From Tupaia tana (lineage: Eukaryota; Chordata; Mammalia; Scandentia; Tupaiidae), in contig JAKSZU010000016.1 of NCBI GenBank assembly GCA_026018925.1, positions 60,269,575-60,333,574 on the forward strand: a stretch of 64,000 nucleotides of DNA, read 5' to 3'. The notes beneath the pieces were generated by a model. The model ran no database searches. It was not told the DNA's origin and saw only the letters and a program-made list of their open reading frames with translations. Position 1 is the stretch's first letter. Every line of letters starts with the position of its first letter. Shown here piece by piece: positions 11,538 through 22,756 of this stretch. Position numbers and translations under genes: made by a program.

Positions 11538-11608
11538 AGTTGGGGCCAGCAGGTGGCATAGTGGTTAAGGCACTGGACTCTCCCACATGGCTAACCACGG
11601 TTCTGGAC
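11538..11608 (+). mobile_element. Truncated family B SINE
   Basis: Only the tRNA-like head is present, followed by a long polypyrimidine/poly(T) run to 11668. Confidence 0.6.
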
Positions 11609-11632
11609 ACAGAAGCTTCCTTTCTCTCTCTC

Positions 11633-11669
<37 letters not shown>

Positions 11670-12091
11670 TCATTGAATAGACAACTACACCAAGGTCCTA
11701 GGGGAATAGTGATTCTGACAAAGGGAGCTACTAGTACAAAGGCCCTGAGGTGGGAAGGAATTGAACTGTTTGAAGAAAAGCAAGGGAGCATGGGCGGCAG
11801 GAACTGAGTGTGTGTGGGGGGAGGCGTAGGAGGTGAACTAGGCAGGAGTTAGATGACTCAGAAGCTTGCGAGGTCACAGAAAAGATGCTGGTCTTTGCCT
11901 TGGGGGTAATCTGAGGGCTCATGATCTGGCTAATAAACTTTGAGTGAGTGAAGACTGGTACAGGAAGAGCCCAACTCAAGAAGACTCGGGTTTGAATCTG
12001 GATCTTTTACTCGCTATGTGTCCTTGTGTAAGTTTTTTCCTTATAGGAATCTTAATCTCCACATCTGAAAAAAAGATACAGTAAAAATGCC

Positions 12092-12345
12092 TCTTGGGAC
12101 CAGCAGTTAGTGTAATGGCTATGTCACTGGACTCCCACGTAATCCCCCGCAGTTCAAGTCCCGGACCCGGTGGCTTAAACTCGCGCCAGGCGCGTGTGCG
12201 TGCCCAAGATCCTGAGAGGAGAATGGAGAAGGCATTGCGGCGTGGCCATCCCCCCAGGGGGGTGATTTCTTGCTTTCTGTCTCTCTGTCTGGCGAGCACA
12301 CGGGTCCTATAGCAAAAAACCTCTCAAAAAAAAAAAAAAAAAAAA
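12092..12345 (+). mobile_element. Family A SINE
   Basis: Complete head, body and poly(A) tail; short imperfect flanking repeat GCCTCTT. Confidence 0.8.
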
Positions 12346-12352
12346 GCCTCTT

Positions 12353-12606
12353 TCAGGCCAACCAGGTGGCATGGTGGTTTAGGCAGCTGGATCCCATGTG
12401 GCTGACTGAGCGCTTTGCATCCCAGACCCAGAGGCTTGAAAACATGCCAAGCACATATGCGTGCGTGCCCAAAATGAGATCGGAGGAGAAGGGATTGCAA
12501 CATGGCTATCCTCCCAGGGGATTATTTTTGCACTTTATCTCTCTCTTTCTGTGCATCTCTTCAGTGAGCACACACATCCTATGGCAAAACTTAAAAAAAA
12601 AACAAA
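12353..12606 (+). mobile_element. Diverged family A-like SINE
   Basis: Same order of parts as family A but strongly diverged, ending in ATCCTATGGCAAAACTT and poly(A). Confidence 0.6.
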
Positions 12607-12612
12607 GCTTCA

Positions 12613-12870
12613 GGACCAGCAGTTAGCATAATGGCTATGTCGCTGGACTCCCATGTACTTGACCGCGGTTCGAGTCCTGGACCCAGGGGCTTAAACTCAT
12701 GCTGGGCGTGTGTACGTGTGTGCCCAAGATCCCGAGAGGAGAATGGAGAGGGGATTGTAGCGTGGCCATCCACCCTGGGGGGTGATTTCTCGCTTTCTGT
12801 CTGTCTCTCTCTCTCTGTCTTTCTGGCAAGCGCATGTGCCCTATAGCGAAAACCTCTCCAAAAAACAAAA
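12613..12870 (+). mobile_element. Family A SINE
   Basis: Near full length, next to the poly(A) of the preceding diverged copy, showing reuse of A-rich tails as targets. Confidence 0.8.
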
Positions 12871-13104
12871 AAAACTTCTTTTCTAGTAGCCTGTGAAGAC
12901 CTCATAATGTCTGTTTAATTCTTAAGTGTTCTTTGGAATGATCCAGAGAGTTAATTAACATACAGATTCCTCAGTCCCACGTCAGGCTGCCAGAATGATG
13001 ATTCTGATGCAGGGGGTGTCAGAGACCTCACTTGGAGAAATATCACTCCAGGGGATGGTGAGTGGAGTCCTCAGTGAACAGTGACGTGAGGATTTACCAG
13101 TGGA

Positions 13105-13510
13105 TTTTAGACACAGGCCTAGCCTACCTGGCCCTTCACTCTTTTTTTTTTTTAAAGAAGTATTTTATTTAACTTTTATTTATTATTATCATAATTATTT
13201 TCCAGTTTGATCAGAGAGAGAGAAAAAAAGTGAGAAAGCAAGCCACCAGGTCTAAGACTTGAACCGTAGTCGGCCATGTGGGAGTCCAGTGCCTTCAACC
13301 ACCATGCCACTTGCTGGCCCCGACCCTCCACTCTTCATGGAGATGGGTACCTGCTTGGATCAACCTGGCACTCCTTTTCCCCTGGAAAGTACCTTAGGAG
13401 GAGGGATTTGCCCCTCCAGCTGCCCACTTTCTGGTTCACAGATAGGAAGACTGAGGCCCAGAGATGACAAAGGACAGTATAGGAACCAGAGCTCAGAACT
13501 GGTGGTTCCA
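13105..13510 (+). repeat. Local duplication, copy 2, interrupted by a SINE
   Basis: Second copy of the 10783-10975 unit in direct orientation. It is longer because a minus-strand family B SINE (13141-13321) was inserted after the duplication, flanked by the imperfect repeat CTTCACTC / CTCCACTC. Confidence 0.7.
13141..13321 (-). mobile_element. Family B SINE inside the local duplication
   Basis: Tail at left, head at right (CACTTGCTGGCCCC). Absent from the other duplicate copy, so it is younger than the duplication. Confidence 0.8.
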
Positions 13511-13689
13511 GCCCTCTGAAAGGTTAACAGAGACATGAAGAATGCTTGCTCCAGTGTCAGGCTATTCCGCAGGGTAGAGAGAAGACACAGGTGCCACCTG
13601 GACTCACTTTCTGGTCACAGTGGGGCTAGGCAAGGCCCAGACAGGTCAGGGAGGCCTCAGACCACTGAGGAAGAACTCAACCACTTAAG

Positions 13690-13870
13690 GCAACATCTAG
13701 ATTCAAGTGTCAGCGGCATGAGTTCCTAGCTGTGTGACTGTGGGCAAGTCATTTAACTCTGGGAACCTCACTTTTTTTCATCTGTATAATGGGGACAATA
13801 TTCCCTATCTCAGGAAGCTATGAGACAAGTAAAAAAGGTAGCATGTCCAGCAAAGTGTCTGATTTTGAGA
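13690..13870 (+). repeat. MIR SINE relic
   Basis: Contains the MIR core pattern TAGCTGTGTGACTGTGGGCA followed by the ATCTGTATAATGGGG motif. Confidence 0.7.
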
Positions 13871-13914
13871 AGTGCAGTAATTGAGGGCAGTAATTAATCT
13901 TGTTCCATTCAGTC

Positions 13915-14151
13915 TTCACCCAATCCTATGAGATAAGTACTGTTATTACGTCCATTTTTCAGATGAGAAAACTGAGATTCTAGGATCAGCCCTGTGTAGC
14001 ACAGTGGTTAAGTACCATATATTAGGAGCTGGATCCCACATGACCAACTGCAGTTCAAATCTTAGCCCTAGCAGCTGGAAAGACATGCCAGGGATGTGTG
14101 CCCAAAATCCTGATGGCACAGAAAAATGGAGGAAAAAAGATTGCAACATGA

Positions 14152-14188
<37 letters not shown>

Positions 14189-14370
14189 TGCCAGTGCACA
14201 CACCCTTTGATTGAAGAAAACACAAAACTGAGATTCTAAGACATGCAGTCAATTCAGTAAATTACACAAGTTTCATATCATATCAATTAGGAAATGATGG
14301 TGGCAAGATTCAAAGCCGGACAGTTTGGCTTCAGAGGCTGTGCACTAAACCACAGTGCTACATCATCTCT
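13915..14370 (-). repeat. MIR SINE relic interrupted by a younger SINE
   Basis: Antisense MIR (TTTTTCAGATGAGAAAACTGAG and downstream core). It is split by a diverged tRNA-SINE at 13983-14223, with the perfect duplication AAAACTGAGATTCTA at 13968-13982 and 14224-14238. Confidence 0.75.
13983..14223 (+). mobile_element. Older tRNA-SINE subtype inserted in MIR
   Basis: Head begins GATCAGCCCTGTGTAGCACA and carries GGAGCTGGATCCCACATG, differing from families A and B. CT repeat and short A-rich tail. Flanked by a perfect 15-base duplication. Confidence 0.75.
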
Positions 14371-14521
14371 TTAGACCTTGGTTCCCTTATCTGTGAAAAG
14401 GAAATAAAATAGTTTTTCTTATATTGGTGTGAAGGGTAAGTGAGATAATACTTATAAAGAATTTAGGATATTGCCTGGTATTTGGCAAGTACTTAGAAAA
14501 TGTGAGCTATTATTATTATTG

Positions 14522-14786
14522 TTTTTTTTTTTTTGGAAGAGTTTTTGCTGTAGGGCACATGCACTCGCCAGACAGACAGAGACAGACAGACAGAAAGCGA
14601 GAAATCACCCCCCAGGGGGGATGGCCACGCCGCAATCCCTTCTCCTCCGTTCTCCTCTCGGGACCTTGGGCATACACGCACACACACGCACCCGGCGTGA
14701 GTTTAAGCCACCAGGTCCGGGATGTGAACCACGGTCAACTACATGGGAGTCCAGCGACATAGCCATTACGCTAACTGCTGGTCCCA
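14522..14786 (-). mobile_element. Family A SINE
   Basis: Full length, antisense, inserted in a MIR-like stretch (14370-14520). Flanking repeat GAGCTATT. Confidence 0.8.
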
Positions 14787-14815
14787 GAGCTATTGTTTTT
14801 ATTAAGGAGAAATGT

Positions 14816-15012
14816 TAGGACCAGTGGGTGCCATGGTGGTTAAGGCACTAGACACCTGCATGGCTGACCAGGGTTTGAGTCCTGAATCTGGTGGCTTGCT
14901 TTCTCACTTTCTCTCTCTCTCACTCTCACCTCTGTCTCTCTCTGGTCAAATTTAAAAATGAATGAATAAATAAGATAAATAATTATTTTTAAAAAAGCTT
15001 TAAAAAAAAATG
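14816..15012 (+). mobile_element. Family B SINE
   Basis: Head GGACCAGTGGGTGCCATGG, CT-rich block, GGTCAAATTTAAAAATGAAT and AT-rich tail. Confidence 0.75.
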
Positions 15013-16700
15013 AGAAATGTTATCAGTAGACTCTCCAGAGATGGTCTGGAAGGGTAGTGAATGCTTCATCCAGAGACAGGGAGGGATCTCCTGGACACTG
15101 TAGGAGGAATTCAAGCAATCGGCAACATTAGAATTCAAGCCTGCTAACTCAGGGAGAAAACTGAAAAGTACACTTAGCATAGAACAGAGTTGTGTGGGAC
15201 TGGGACCAAAACCCAGAGGGGAGATGCAGGATGTGCTTCCTAGGATAAGTGGGGTTCAAATGAAAGACAGATAGGATTTGGGACAATCAAGAAAGACTAG
15301 GAACTTTCATGATATGATGGGAACCATGGAAAATTCTTTAGCATAGGACAAGGAGCACCACATGATACTTTAGGGAGATTGGCTGCATGCAGGCAGGAGC
15401 AGGGAGGGAAGTCGGTAATACTGAGGTGGGGCCTTCAGGCTGGGTGCTGACTTCAAGGATGCAGTCCTTGACTCATCCCAGAGATTCTTGTGTCCTCCCT
15501 GAGTCAACTTAGTAAGCGGCTTCTTGAAGCCCTTTCCTGGAGTTGGGAGCTCTGAGCCTCTATTTGCATTTCCTCCAACACCTTTCTGGCTCAGCTCAGC
15601 TCCATCATCCTCCTCACTGATGCAGAAGCCACCAACCCCTGAAGTGTACAGATGTGGAAACAGGCCTATAACCAAGGATTAAGTTCACCAGTCTCATGGT
15701 AAAGTTATCCACAACTGGAAATAAGACCGAGGCCTCCTAACCTCTGGGCACACCTGGCTCTCCTGTACCCCCCAGGCCCTCCCCCACAGCAGCAGCTGCT
15801 GAGCACTCCTTAAGTGGATCTTCCATAATCCTCTTCTCTTCATCCCCCAGGGAGGATGAGCTGGTGTTAAGACTAATGCAGCCGTTAATCCTATTTCCTC
15901 CCAATCATGATCCCCAGGAGCAGCTGGGTGGAGGGTGTCTGGGCTCTGGACCAGAAAGTAGGGACCTCAGCCAGAGCTCATGGCCCAGGAGGTCACTCTA
16001 GATGAAATACTTCGATTGTGACTCAAAAAGAGGCTTCTAACTGCTAGCAGTGGCTCAGGCTGCCTTCAGAGAGAGCGAGCTGCCTATTACCAGAGTTACA
16101 GGAGCAGAAGTCCGAAGGGGGATTCCAGAGCAAAGGGTGGATCAGGATTCCTGTCTGGGGTGGAGTGCCGTACAGCTGTGCAAGGCCAGACTTCTGTGTC
16201 AACTGTCGTTGTTTCTGAGAGCTGCCCAACCAGAAGGGAAAGACAAGGTACATAATCCTGGGAAGCTGTCACTTCCAGATAGTGTCACTCACATTAGCCC
16301 CATTGACTCTGCCCTCTCCTGGGCCCAAGTCTGTCTTCCCTGGGCACCGGGAGTCCAGGCAAGGGCCACATCTGGGTACCTACCCTCTGTTTCTGCTGCC
16401 TTCCACAAGACCCTGCATCCTGGCACAGACCTTGGCACACACCTTGGACACTGAACTGAAGAAGGAAGATGGTGACACATAGAGCCTGAACCTTCCGGGA
16501 ATGCCACTCAGTGTGGAGAAGCCCAGAGGTTGGGAAGGTTGTGACCCTATGCTGTATCTGCAGACACCTCTGGCCAAATTCCTTGTCCTTGAACAAATCA
16601 GAGAGGAAACTTGACTGCAGGATGTCAGAGCCAGGAATGCTTGGCAGGAAGGGTGTGGCTGAGCAGCATTGGTGGGAAATGCAGATAAGAGGATCCTCTG
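15013..16700 (+). other. Unique ZNF668 intron 1 sequence
   Basis: No exon or young repeat recognised. This is the longest repeat-poor stretch of the intron. Confidence 0.5.
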
Positions 16701-16702
16701 GG

Positions 16703-16935
16703 GCCAGCTGATGGCCTGGTGGGGAAGACTGCTAGACCCTACAGGCAGGCGGACTGCACTATTTGGGACCAAACGCTTGAAATATGCCCAGGACGTGTGT
16801 GTGTGCGCGCGCGCGTGCGCGCGCTTGTGCCTGGAATTCTGAAAGGAGAAATGGAGAAGGGATTGCCTTCTCCCTCTTTTTCCTTTCTGATGAGCACACA
16901 TGCCTTTAGTAAATTAAAAATAATAATTTTATAAA
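16703..16935 (+). mobile_element. Diverged family A-like SINE with GTGCGC run
   Basis: Head GGGGCCAGCTGATGGCCTGG, then an expanded alternating GT/GC tract at 16796-16827, and a TGAGCACACATGCC-type end about 100 bases from the ZNF668 coding-exon acceptor. Confidence 0.6.
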
Positions 16936-17062
16936 AGGATAGGGCTTCATCTGAGACCTAGAGGGAAGACTTTGGTGAGGAGAGAGACCTTGAAGAGTGG
17001 GAAGGGATGTAGCTTTGGTCTAACTTTGCTTCTCTTACAGAGAAGTCCCGCCCACCAAGGCC

Positions 17063-19765
17063 ATGGAGGCGGAGGCTGCTGAGGACAGGTCCCCAGCCCC
17101 TGGCTACAAGCGCTCTGGCCGCCGTTACAAGTGCCTGTCCTGTACGAAGACGTTCCCAAATGCACCCAGGGCAGCACGCCATGCTGCCACACACGGGCCT
17201 GCAGACTGTGCAGACGAGGCTGAGGTGAAGCCAAAGCCAGAGACAGAATCTAAGGCGGAAGAAGCCAGTGGGGACAAGGTATCAGGTTCAGCTGCTAAGC
17301 CTCGGCCCTACGCATGTCCGCTGTGCCCCAAGGCCTACAAGACCGCCCCAGAGCTGCGTAGCCACGGGCGCAGCCACACGGGCGAGAAACCTTTCCCATG
17401 TCCTGAGTGCGGACGGCGCTTCATGCAGCCCGTGTGCCTACGCGTGCACTTGGCCTCGCATGCTGGCGAACTGCCTTTTCGCTGTGCACACTGCCCCAAG
17501 GCCTACGGCGCACTCTCCAAGCTCAAGATCCACCAGCGCGGTCACACAGGCGAGCGGCCCTACTCCTGCGCAGACTGCGGGAAGAGCTTCGCCGACCCGT
17601 CAGTTTTCCGCAAGCACCGGCGCACACACGCAGGCCTGCGGCCCTATGGCTGCGAGCGCTGCGGCAAAGCCTACGCCGAGCTCAAGGACCTGCGCAACCA
17701 CGAGCGGTGAGGGCGCCTTCCGGGCAGGGGCAGCTGCAGCTACTGTTGGAGGGGACTTCAAAGTTTGTGGGAAAATGGAATTGAAGTACAGGTTCTTAGG
17801 GCGCGAAAAGTTTAAATCCAGGGACCAGCAGTTAGCGTAATGGCTATGTTGCTGAACTCCCATGTAGTTGACCGAGGTTCTAGTCGTGGACCCGGTGGCT
17901 TAAACTCACCCGGGCGCCTGTGCGTGTGTGCCTAAGATCCCGAGAGGAGAATGAAGGAGACGGGATTACGGCATGGCCATCTCCCCTGGGGGGTGATTTC
18001 TCGCTTTCTATCTCTCTGCCTTTCTGGCGAGTGCACATGCCCTATAACAAAAACCTCTCCAAAAAAAAAAAAAAAATTTAAATCCATGTATAGTCTTTTC
18101 ATTATATACATTTTTCCGTAAACTTTTTGAAGATCCAGGCACTTAGTGGAGTGGGGGCCGATCCATCGGGAGTGCCTGGACACGTGAGAGAAGTTGGTGT
18201 CCCTGGTTGGACAGGGTGGGGCATGGGGTGGGACTGGCCACCTAGAGATGGAGCCCTGAGGACAGGAGGGGGTCAGATTGGCAGCTGACAAGTTGGCCAG
18301 CTCAGAGGGTGTTTGGCAGAGCCCAGGAGTTGTCAGTGAGGTCTGTCTCGGCCTTTGAGAGCAGAGACGAGGCTTATCTGGAATAAGACACTCAGCCTGA
18401 AGGTTTCTGACACTGGGTCCTGCCCCGCGGGTCTTAGGGGATTGGGATGAGGCCGCCTGGGATGCTTAGGGGGCTTCTAGGTTCCAGCCGGGACAGGCAG
18501 CTGGGGTTAGGCTATGAGTCTGTCACCTTCATGCCTGTCCTCCACACTCCTGCAGGTCCCACACAGGCGAGCGTCCCTTCCTCTGCTCCGAGTGCGGGAA
18601 AAGCTTCTCCCGCTCGTCCTCTCTCACGTGCCACCAGCGTATCCATGCGGCGCAGAAGCCCTATCGCTGCCCGGCCTGTGGCAAGGGCTTCACGCAGCTC
18701 AGCTCCTACCAGAGCCACGAACGCACGCACTCCGGCGAGAAGCCTTTCCTGTGCCCGCGATGCGGCCGCATGTTCTCTGACCCCTCGAGCTTCCGGCGCC
18801 ACCAGCGGGCGCACGAAGGCGTGAAGCCTTACCGCTGCGAGAAATGCGGCAAGGACTTCCGGCAGCCGGCTGACCTGGCTATGCACCGGCGGGTACACAC
18901 GGGGGACCGGCCGTTCAAGTGCCTGCAGTGCGACAAGACATTTGTGGCTTCTTGGGACCTCAAGCGGCACGCGTTGGTGCACTCCGGCCAGCGGCCCTTC
19001 CGCTGTGAGGAGTGTGGACGAGCCTTCGCTGAGCGGGCCAGTCTCACTAAGCACAGCCGGGTGCACTCGGGTGAGCGTCCCTTTCACTGTAACGCCTGTG
19101 GGAAATCCTTTGTGGTGTCATCCAGCTTGCGGAAGCATGAGCGAACCCATCGGAGCAGCGAGGCCACAGGGGCTCCCGCACAGCCGGAGCTGGTGGTAGG
19201 GCTGGCGCTGCCCGTGGGCGTGGCTGGCGAGAGCTCAGCTACTCCGCCAGCAGGTACAGGGCTAGTGGACCCCCCCGCAGGGCTGCTGGGGCTGCCCCCA
19301 GAGTCAGGGAGTGTGATGGCTACACAGTGGCAAGTGGTGGGCATGACGGTGGAGCACGTGGAGTGCCAGGATGCAGGTGGGGAGGCTCCTGGTCCCTTGG
19401 GAGGAGCTGGTGAAGAGGGAAGCGAAGAGGTTGACGAGAAGCCACCACAGTTCGTGTGCCGCGAGTGCAAGGAGACCTTCTCCACGCTGACCTTGCTGCG
19501 TCGGCATGAGCGCTCCCACCCAGAGCTCCGGCCCTTTCCCTGCACCCAGTGCGGCAAGAGCTTCTCAGACCGGGCTGGGCTGCGGAAACACAGCCGCACC
19601 CACAGTTCTGTGCGCCCCTACACCTGCCCCCACTGTCCCAAGGCATTCTTGAGTGCTAGCGACCTACGCAAGCATGAACGCACCCACCCCATGCCGGTTG
19701 GGACCTCCACACCCCTGGAGCCCCTTGTAGCTTTGCTTGGAATGCCTGAAGAGGGTCCGGCCTGA
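17063..19765 (+). CDS. ZNF668: ZNF668, 16-finger C2H2 zinc-finger protein
   Basis: Two coding exons: 17063-17706 and 18556-19765. The acceptor TCTCTTACAG ends at 17040 and the ATG has a strong context (GGCCATGGAGG). The donor GCG|GTGAGG follows 17706 and the acceptor CTCCTGCAG ends at 18555. The junction splits an Arg codon (CG|G) and joins in frame. The product is 617 residues (human about 619) with 16 C2H2 fingers: six in the first exon, the sixth completed by the second, and ten in the second, with a finger-free linker between fingers 13 and 14. TGEKPF-type linkers join many fingers. From the literature ZNF668 is a nuclear factor linked to p53 stability and DNA-damage chromatin acetylation. 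The last three fingers form a separate C-terminal block. Confidence 0.96.
17707..18555 (+). other. ZNF668: ZNF668 intron 2
   Basis: 849-base intron with GTGAGG donor and CTGCAG acceptor. It contains one young family A SINE (17820-18077); the rest appears unique. Confidence 0.9.
17820..18077 (+). mobile_element. Family A SINE in ZNF668 intron 2
   Basis: Near full length with the flanking duplication TTTAAATCCA on both sides. It is in the sense orientation relative to ZNF668. Confidence 0.85.
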
Positions 19766-19843
19766 AGCTATTGCCCCCTCCACTACACTCCCAGGAACCA
19801 GCCTTCACAGGGTTGAGTCCAGAACCTCTTTTGCCTAACTCAC

Positions 19844-20101
19844 CTTTTTTTTTTTTTAGAGAGAGATTTTTGCTATAGGGAGCGTGCACTTGCCAGAGAG
19901 ACAAAAAGCAAGAAATCCCTTCCCCTTTCCCTTTTCCCCTTTCCCCTCCAGATGGCCACACTGCAATCCCTTCTTCATTCTCCTCTGGGGATCTTGGGCA
20001 TGCACGCACACACACCCCACATGAGTTTGAAGCCACCGAGTCCAGGACTCCAACCACTTGGGAGTCCAGCAATGTAACCATTATGCCATCTGCTGGTCCC
20101 A
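19844..20101 (-). mobile_element. Family A SINE in ZNF668 3' UTR
   Basis: Antisense copy flanked by the perfect 13-base duplication TTGCCTAACTCAC (19831-19843 and 20102-20114). It lies between the stop codon and the ATTAAA signal and so should be transcribed into the mRNA. Confidence 0.9.
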
Positions 20102-20228
20102 TTGCCTAACTCACTCTTGACTCCAAATCCCCAACCCTGGGCATCCAGCGCACCTGTGGCCCAATTAAGAGCTGGGACAGTGAAGGCCAGAAGCTGCCCT
20201 GAGAGGTGATTCTCTCTGAGTGACACTC

Positions 20229-20234
20229 ATTAAA
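20229..20234 (+). terminator. ZNF668: ZNF668 polyadenylation signal ATTAAA
   Basis: First credible hexamer after the stop codon, followed about 20 bases later by a GT-rich downstream element. It is the common ATTAAA variant. Confidence 0.6.
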
Positions 20235-20856
20235 GCATTCAGTTTGACATTGGGTTGTCTTCTGTGTCCTGGTTGAGGGTGAGTGGATGGGAGTTTAGAC
20301 ATCAGATGAGGTTCAGTGGGGATTGAACCTCATGGATTGAAAGACTAGAAACTCGAAGGGTCTTTCAATGAATTGTTTTCCAAAATATGTTTCAGAATGT
20401 CTTTTGACAAAAGATTCCATGGCCAAGTAAGTAGAGGAACATCCCTGTGCTCTTGGCAATTGGTCATCCAAACGGATAAAGGCATTGATAAGTCCTGCAA
20501 TGAGCAAATCTATTTAGCCTTTTTTAGCCCATGCTTGTGTGACTGTGGGAGCCTTTTACTGAGCAATTCTACTTCTGTCCTTTTATATTATAGTTAAACC
20601 TGAAGCCCAAAATTAGTATATTTGCTGTATACTACAATAACAAATTTGGAAATATACTCAGGATGAAAAAAGTTCCCATTCACAACAAAATCTATAAGCT
20701 ACAAAGAATAAACCTCACAAGAAATGTGTAAAACCTATATGCAGAAAATTATCTCTCTGGCTCGAAGGATAAGACTTAAGTAAATGGAGACCTATACCTT
20801 ATGTTTGGGATTCATGCCATATAGCTGGAAAGATTCATTATTAAAAGAGGTTGATT

Positions 20857-21090
20857 CTTTTTTTTTTTTTTAATTTGCCAGAGGGCGAGTGTGCTCACCA
20901 GAGGGAGAGAGAAAAAAGTGAGGAAGTGTCCCTTTATGGAGCATGGTCACGCTACAGTCCTTTCTCTCTCCTTTTGAGACACCACACACATGTGCCCAAT
21001 GTGTTTTTTGAGCTCTGGATCTGGAACTTGACCATGTAGTCAGCCCTATGGGATCCAGCCGCCTTAACCACTCGGCCAGGGGCTCGCCCA
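20857..21090 (-). mobile_element. Older tRNA-SINE subtype
   Basis: Antisense; body GCCAGAGGGCGAGTGTGCTC, head ending AACCACTCGGCCAGGGGCTC. Short flanking repeat TGATTCTT. Confidence 0.65.
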
Positions 21091-21207
21091 AGGTGCTGAT
21101 TCTTGGAATCCTTAAATTCACTGCTATTCTTAAGGATTCTTTCAATGGAACTTGGAAATTCAAAATTCATATGTAATGTACTAGAGAATCAAAAATTCAA
21201 GCACTAG

Positions 21208-21492
21208 GGGCCAGTAGGTGGTAAGGAGGTTAAGGTTCTGTACTCCCACATGGCGGACCACTGTTCAGGTCCAGGATCCAACAGCTTGCAAATCATGCCA
21301 GGCATGTGTGCGTGCATGTTCAAAATCACAGGAAGAGAGGACAATGGAGAAGGGATTGCATCATGGCCATCCCTTCTGGGAGGTGATTTCTCACTTTCCC
21401 TCTCTCTGTTTATCTCTGACTCTGTGGGGTGAGCACACACACCCTGTGGCAAAAACGAAACAAAACAAAACAAACAAACAAACAAAAACCTC
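21208..21492 (+). mobile_element. Diverged family A-like SINE with (CAAA) tail
   Basis: Full set of family A parts, diverged, ending CCCTGTGGCAAAAACG and a CAAAA/CAAA microsatellite grown from its tail. Confidence 0.7.
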
Positions 21493-21679
21493 AAATATGA
21501 GCAAAAATAGGGTATTATTTGCACAAGAATAAATTATTGGAATGAGGAAAAGAATACAGAAACATCCCTAAGTGTTCCTGTGAATTCAAATTGATTTGAT
21601 TGTTCAAATCAAATCAGTGGGAAAGGATAGAGTATTTAACTTTTCAGTTGTATCTGCAATCCAGAAAGCTACATAATTT

Positions 21680-21928
21680 ATTTTTGTTTTAGGTTTTTGC
21701 CATAGGGCTTGTGTGTTTGCTGGAGAGAGACTGAGAGAGAGGGAAAGTGAGAAATCACCCTTCAGGGGGAGTGGCCACACCACAGTCCCTTCTCTCCATT
21801 GTCTCGGGATTCCAGACACTCACACACACTTATCCAGTGTGACTTTCAAGCTGCCAGGTCCAGAACTCAAATGGTCGTTGACCATGTGGGTGTTCAGCGC
21901 CTTAACTACCATGCCACCTGCTGGCCCC
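21680..21928 (-). mobile_element. Diverged family A-like SINE
   Basis: Antisense, from TTTTTGCCATAGGGCTTG to the head ATGCCACCTGCTGGCCCC. Confidence 0.7.
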
Positions 21929-21948
21929 AGTTACACAACTTTTTTAAG

Positions 21949-21979
<31 letters not shown>

Positions 21980-22063
21980 TTTACAGGGGCCAACAGGTGG
22001 CTTGAAAAGTCACAACAAATAAACAAATGCGTGTGTACTCATGTATGTGTTAAAGTTTGTTTA

Positions 22064-22745
22064 TAGGCCAGTAGGTGGCATGGAAGTTAAGGCACTGGTT
22101 TAAGTCTCAGGCCCAATGGCTTGAGGATCACATCAGGCACTTGTGTGTGCCAAAAAGTAATCCCGAGAGGAAATAGGAGGAGAAGGGACTGTGGTGTGGC
22201 TGAGGACTGATTTCGCACTTTTCTCTTTTTTTTTTAAATGTCTTTCTGTCCAATACATTTTTTTTTTGGAGAGTTTTTTGCTATAGGGTGTGTATGCTCA
22301 CCAGAAAGACAGAAACAGAAGGCAAGAAATCACCCCCCAGGGGGGATGGCAATGCCGCAATCCCTTCTCCATTCTCCTCTTGGGATCTTGGGCACGCACG
22401 CGCACGCACACGCACCCGTCGTGAGTTTAAGCCACTGGGTCCAGGACTTGAACCACGGTCGACTACGTGGGAGTCCAGCGACATAGCCATTATGCCAACT
22501 GCTGGTCCCGCAATGCATTTTTTAAAAAGAATTATTTATTTAATTTTATGTATTCATTCATTTATTTTAATTTGACCAGAGAGAGACAAAGAAAGTGAGA
22601 AAGCAAGCCACTAGGTCTGGAACTGTGGTCGGCCATGTGGGAGTGTCCAGTGCCTTAGCCACCACGCCACCTCCTGGTCCCTCTCACTTTCTCTACGTCT
22701 CTCTGGTGAGTGTATATGTCCTATACCAAAAATAGAAGGAAAAAA
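22064..22745 (+). mobile_element. Three-layer nested SINE cluster
   Basis: A diverged sense SINE (22064-22232, continued 22681-22745) is broken by an antisense family A copy (22258-22511) and an antisense family B copy (22515-22680). The outer element resumes with CTCTCACTTTCTC and ends CCTATACCAAAAATAG. Confidence 0.7.
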
Positions 22746-22756
22746 GGTTTATTTAG

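Larger units (their letters stand above)
19766..20255 (+). other. ZNF668: ZNF668 3' UTR with embedded SINE
   Basis: Runs from the stop codon to an ATTAAA at 20229-20234 followed by a GT-rich stretch (TTGGGTTGTCTTCTGTGTC), a good polyadenylation context. About half of the UTR is an antisense family A SINE. Confidence 0.65.
20620..21660 (+). repeat. Old L1 ORF2 fragment, split by two SINEs
   Basis: 20630-20856 resembles the L1 ORF2 reverse-transcriptase 3' region by its sentence-like A-rich pattern (AATAAACCTCACAAGAAATG and following). Similar A-rich pieces continue at 21100-21200 and 21490-21600. No open frame is left. It is interrupted by an antisense SINE (20857-21090) and a sense SINE (21208-21492). 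Confidence 0.55.
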
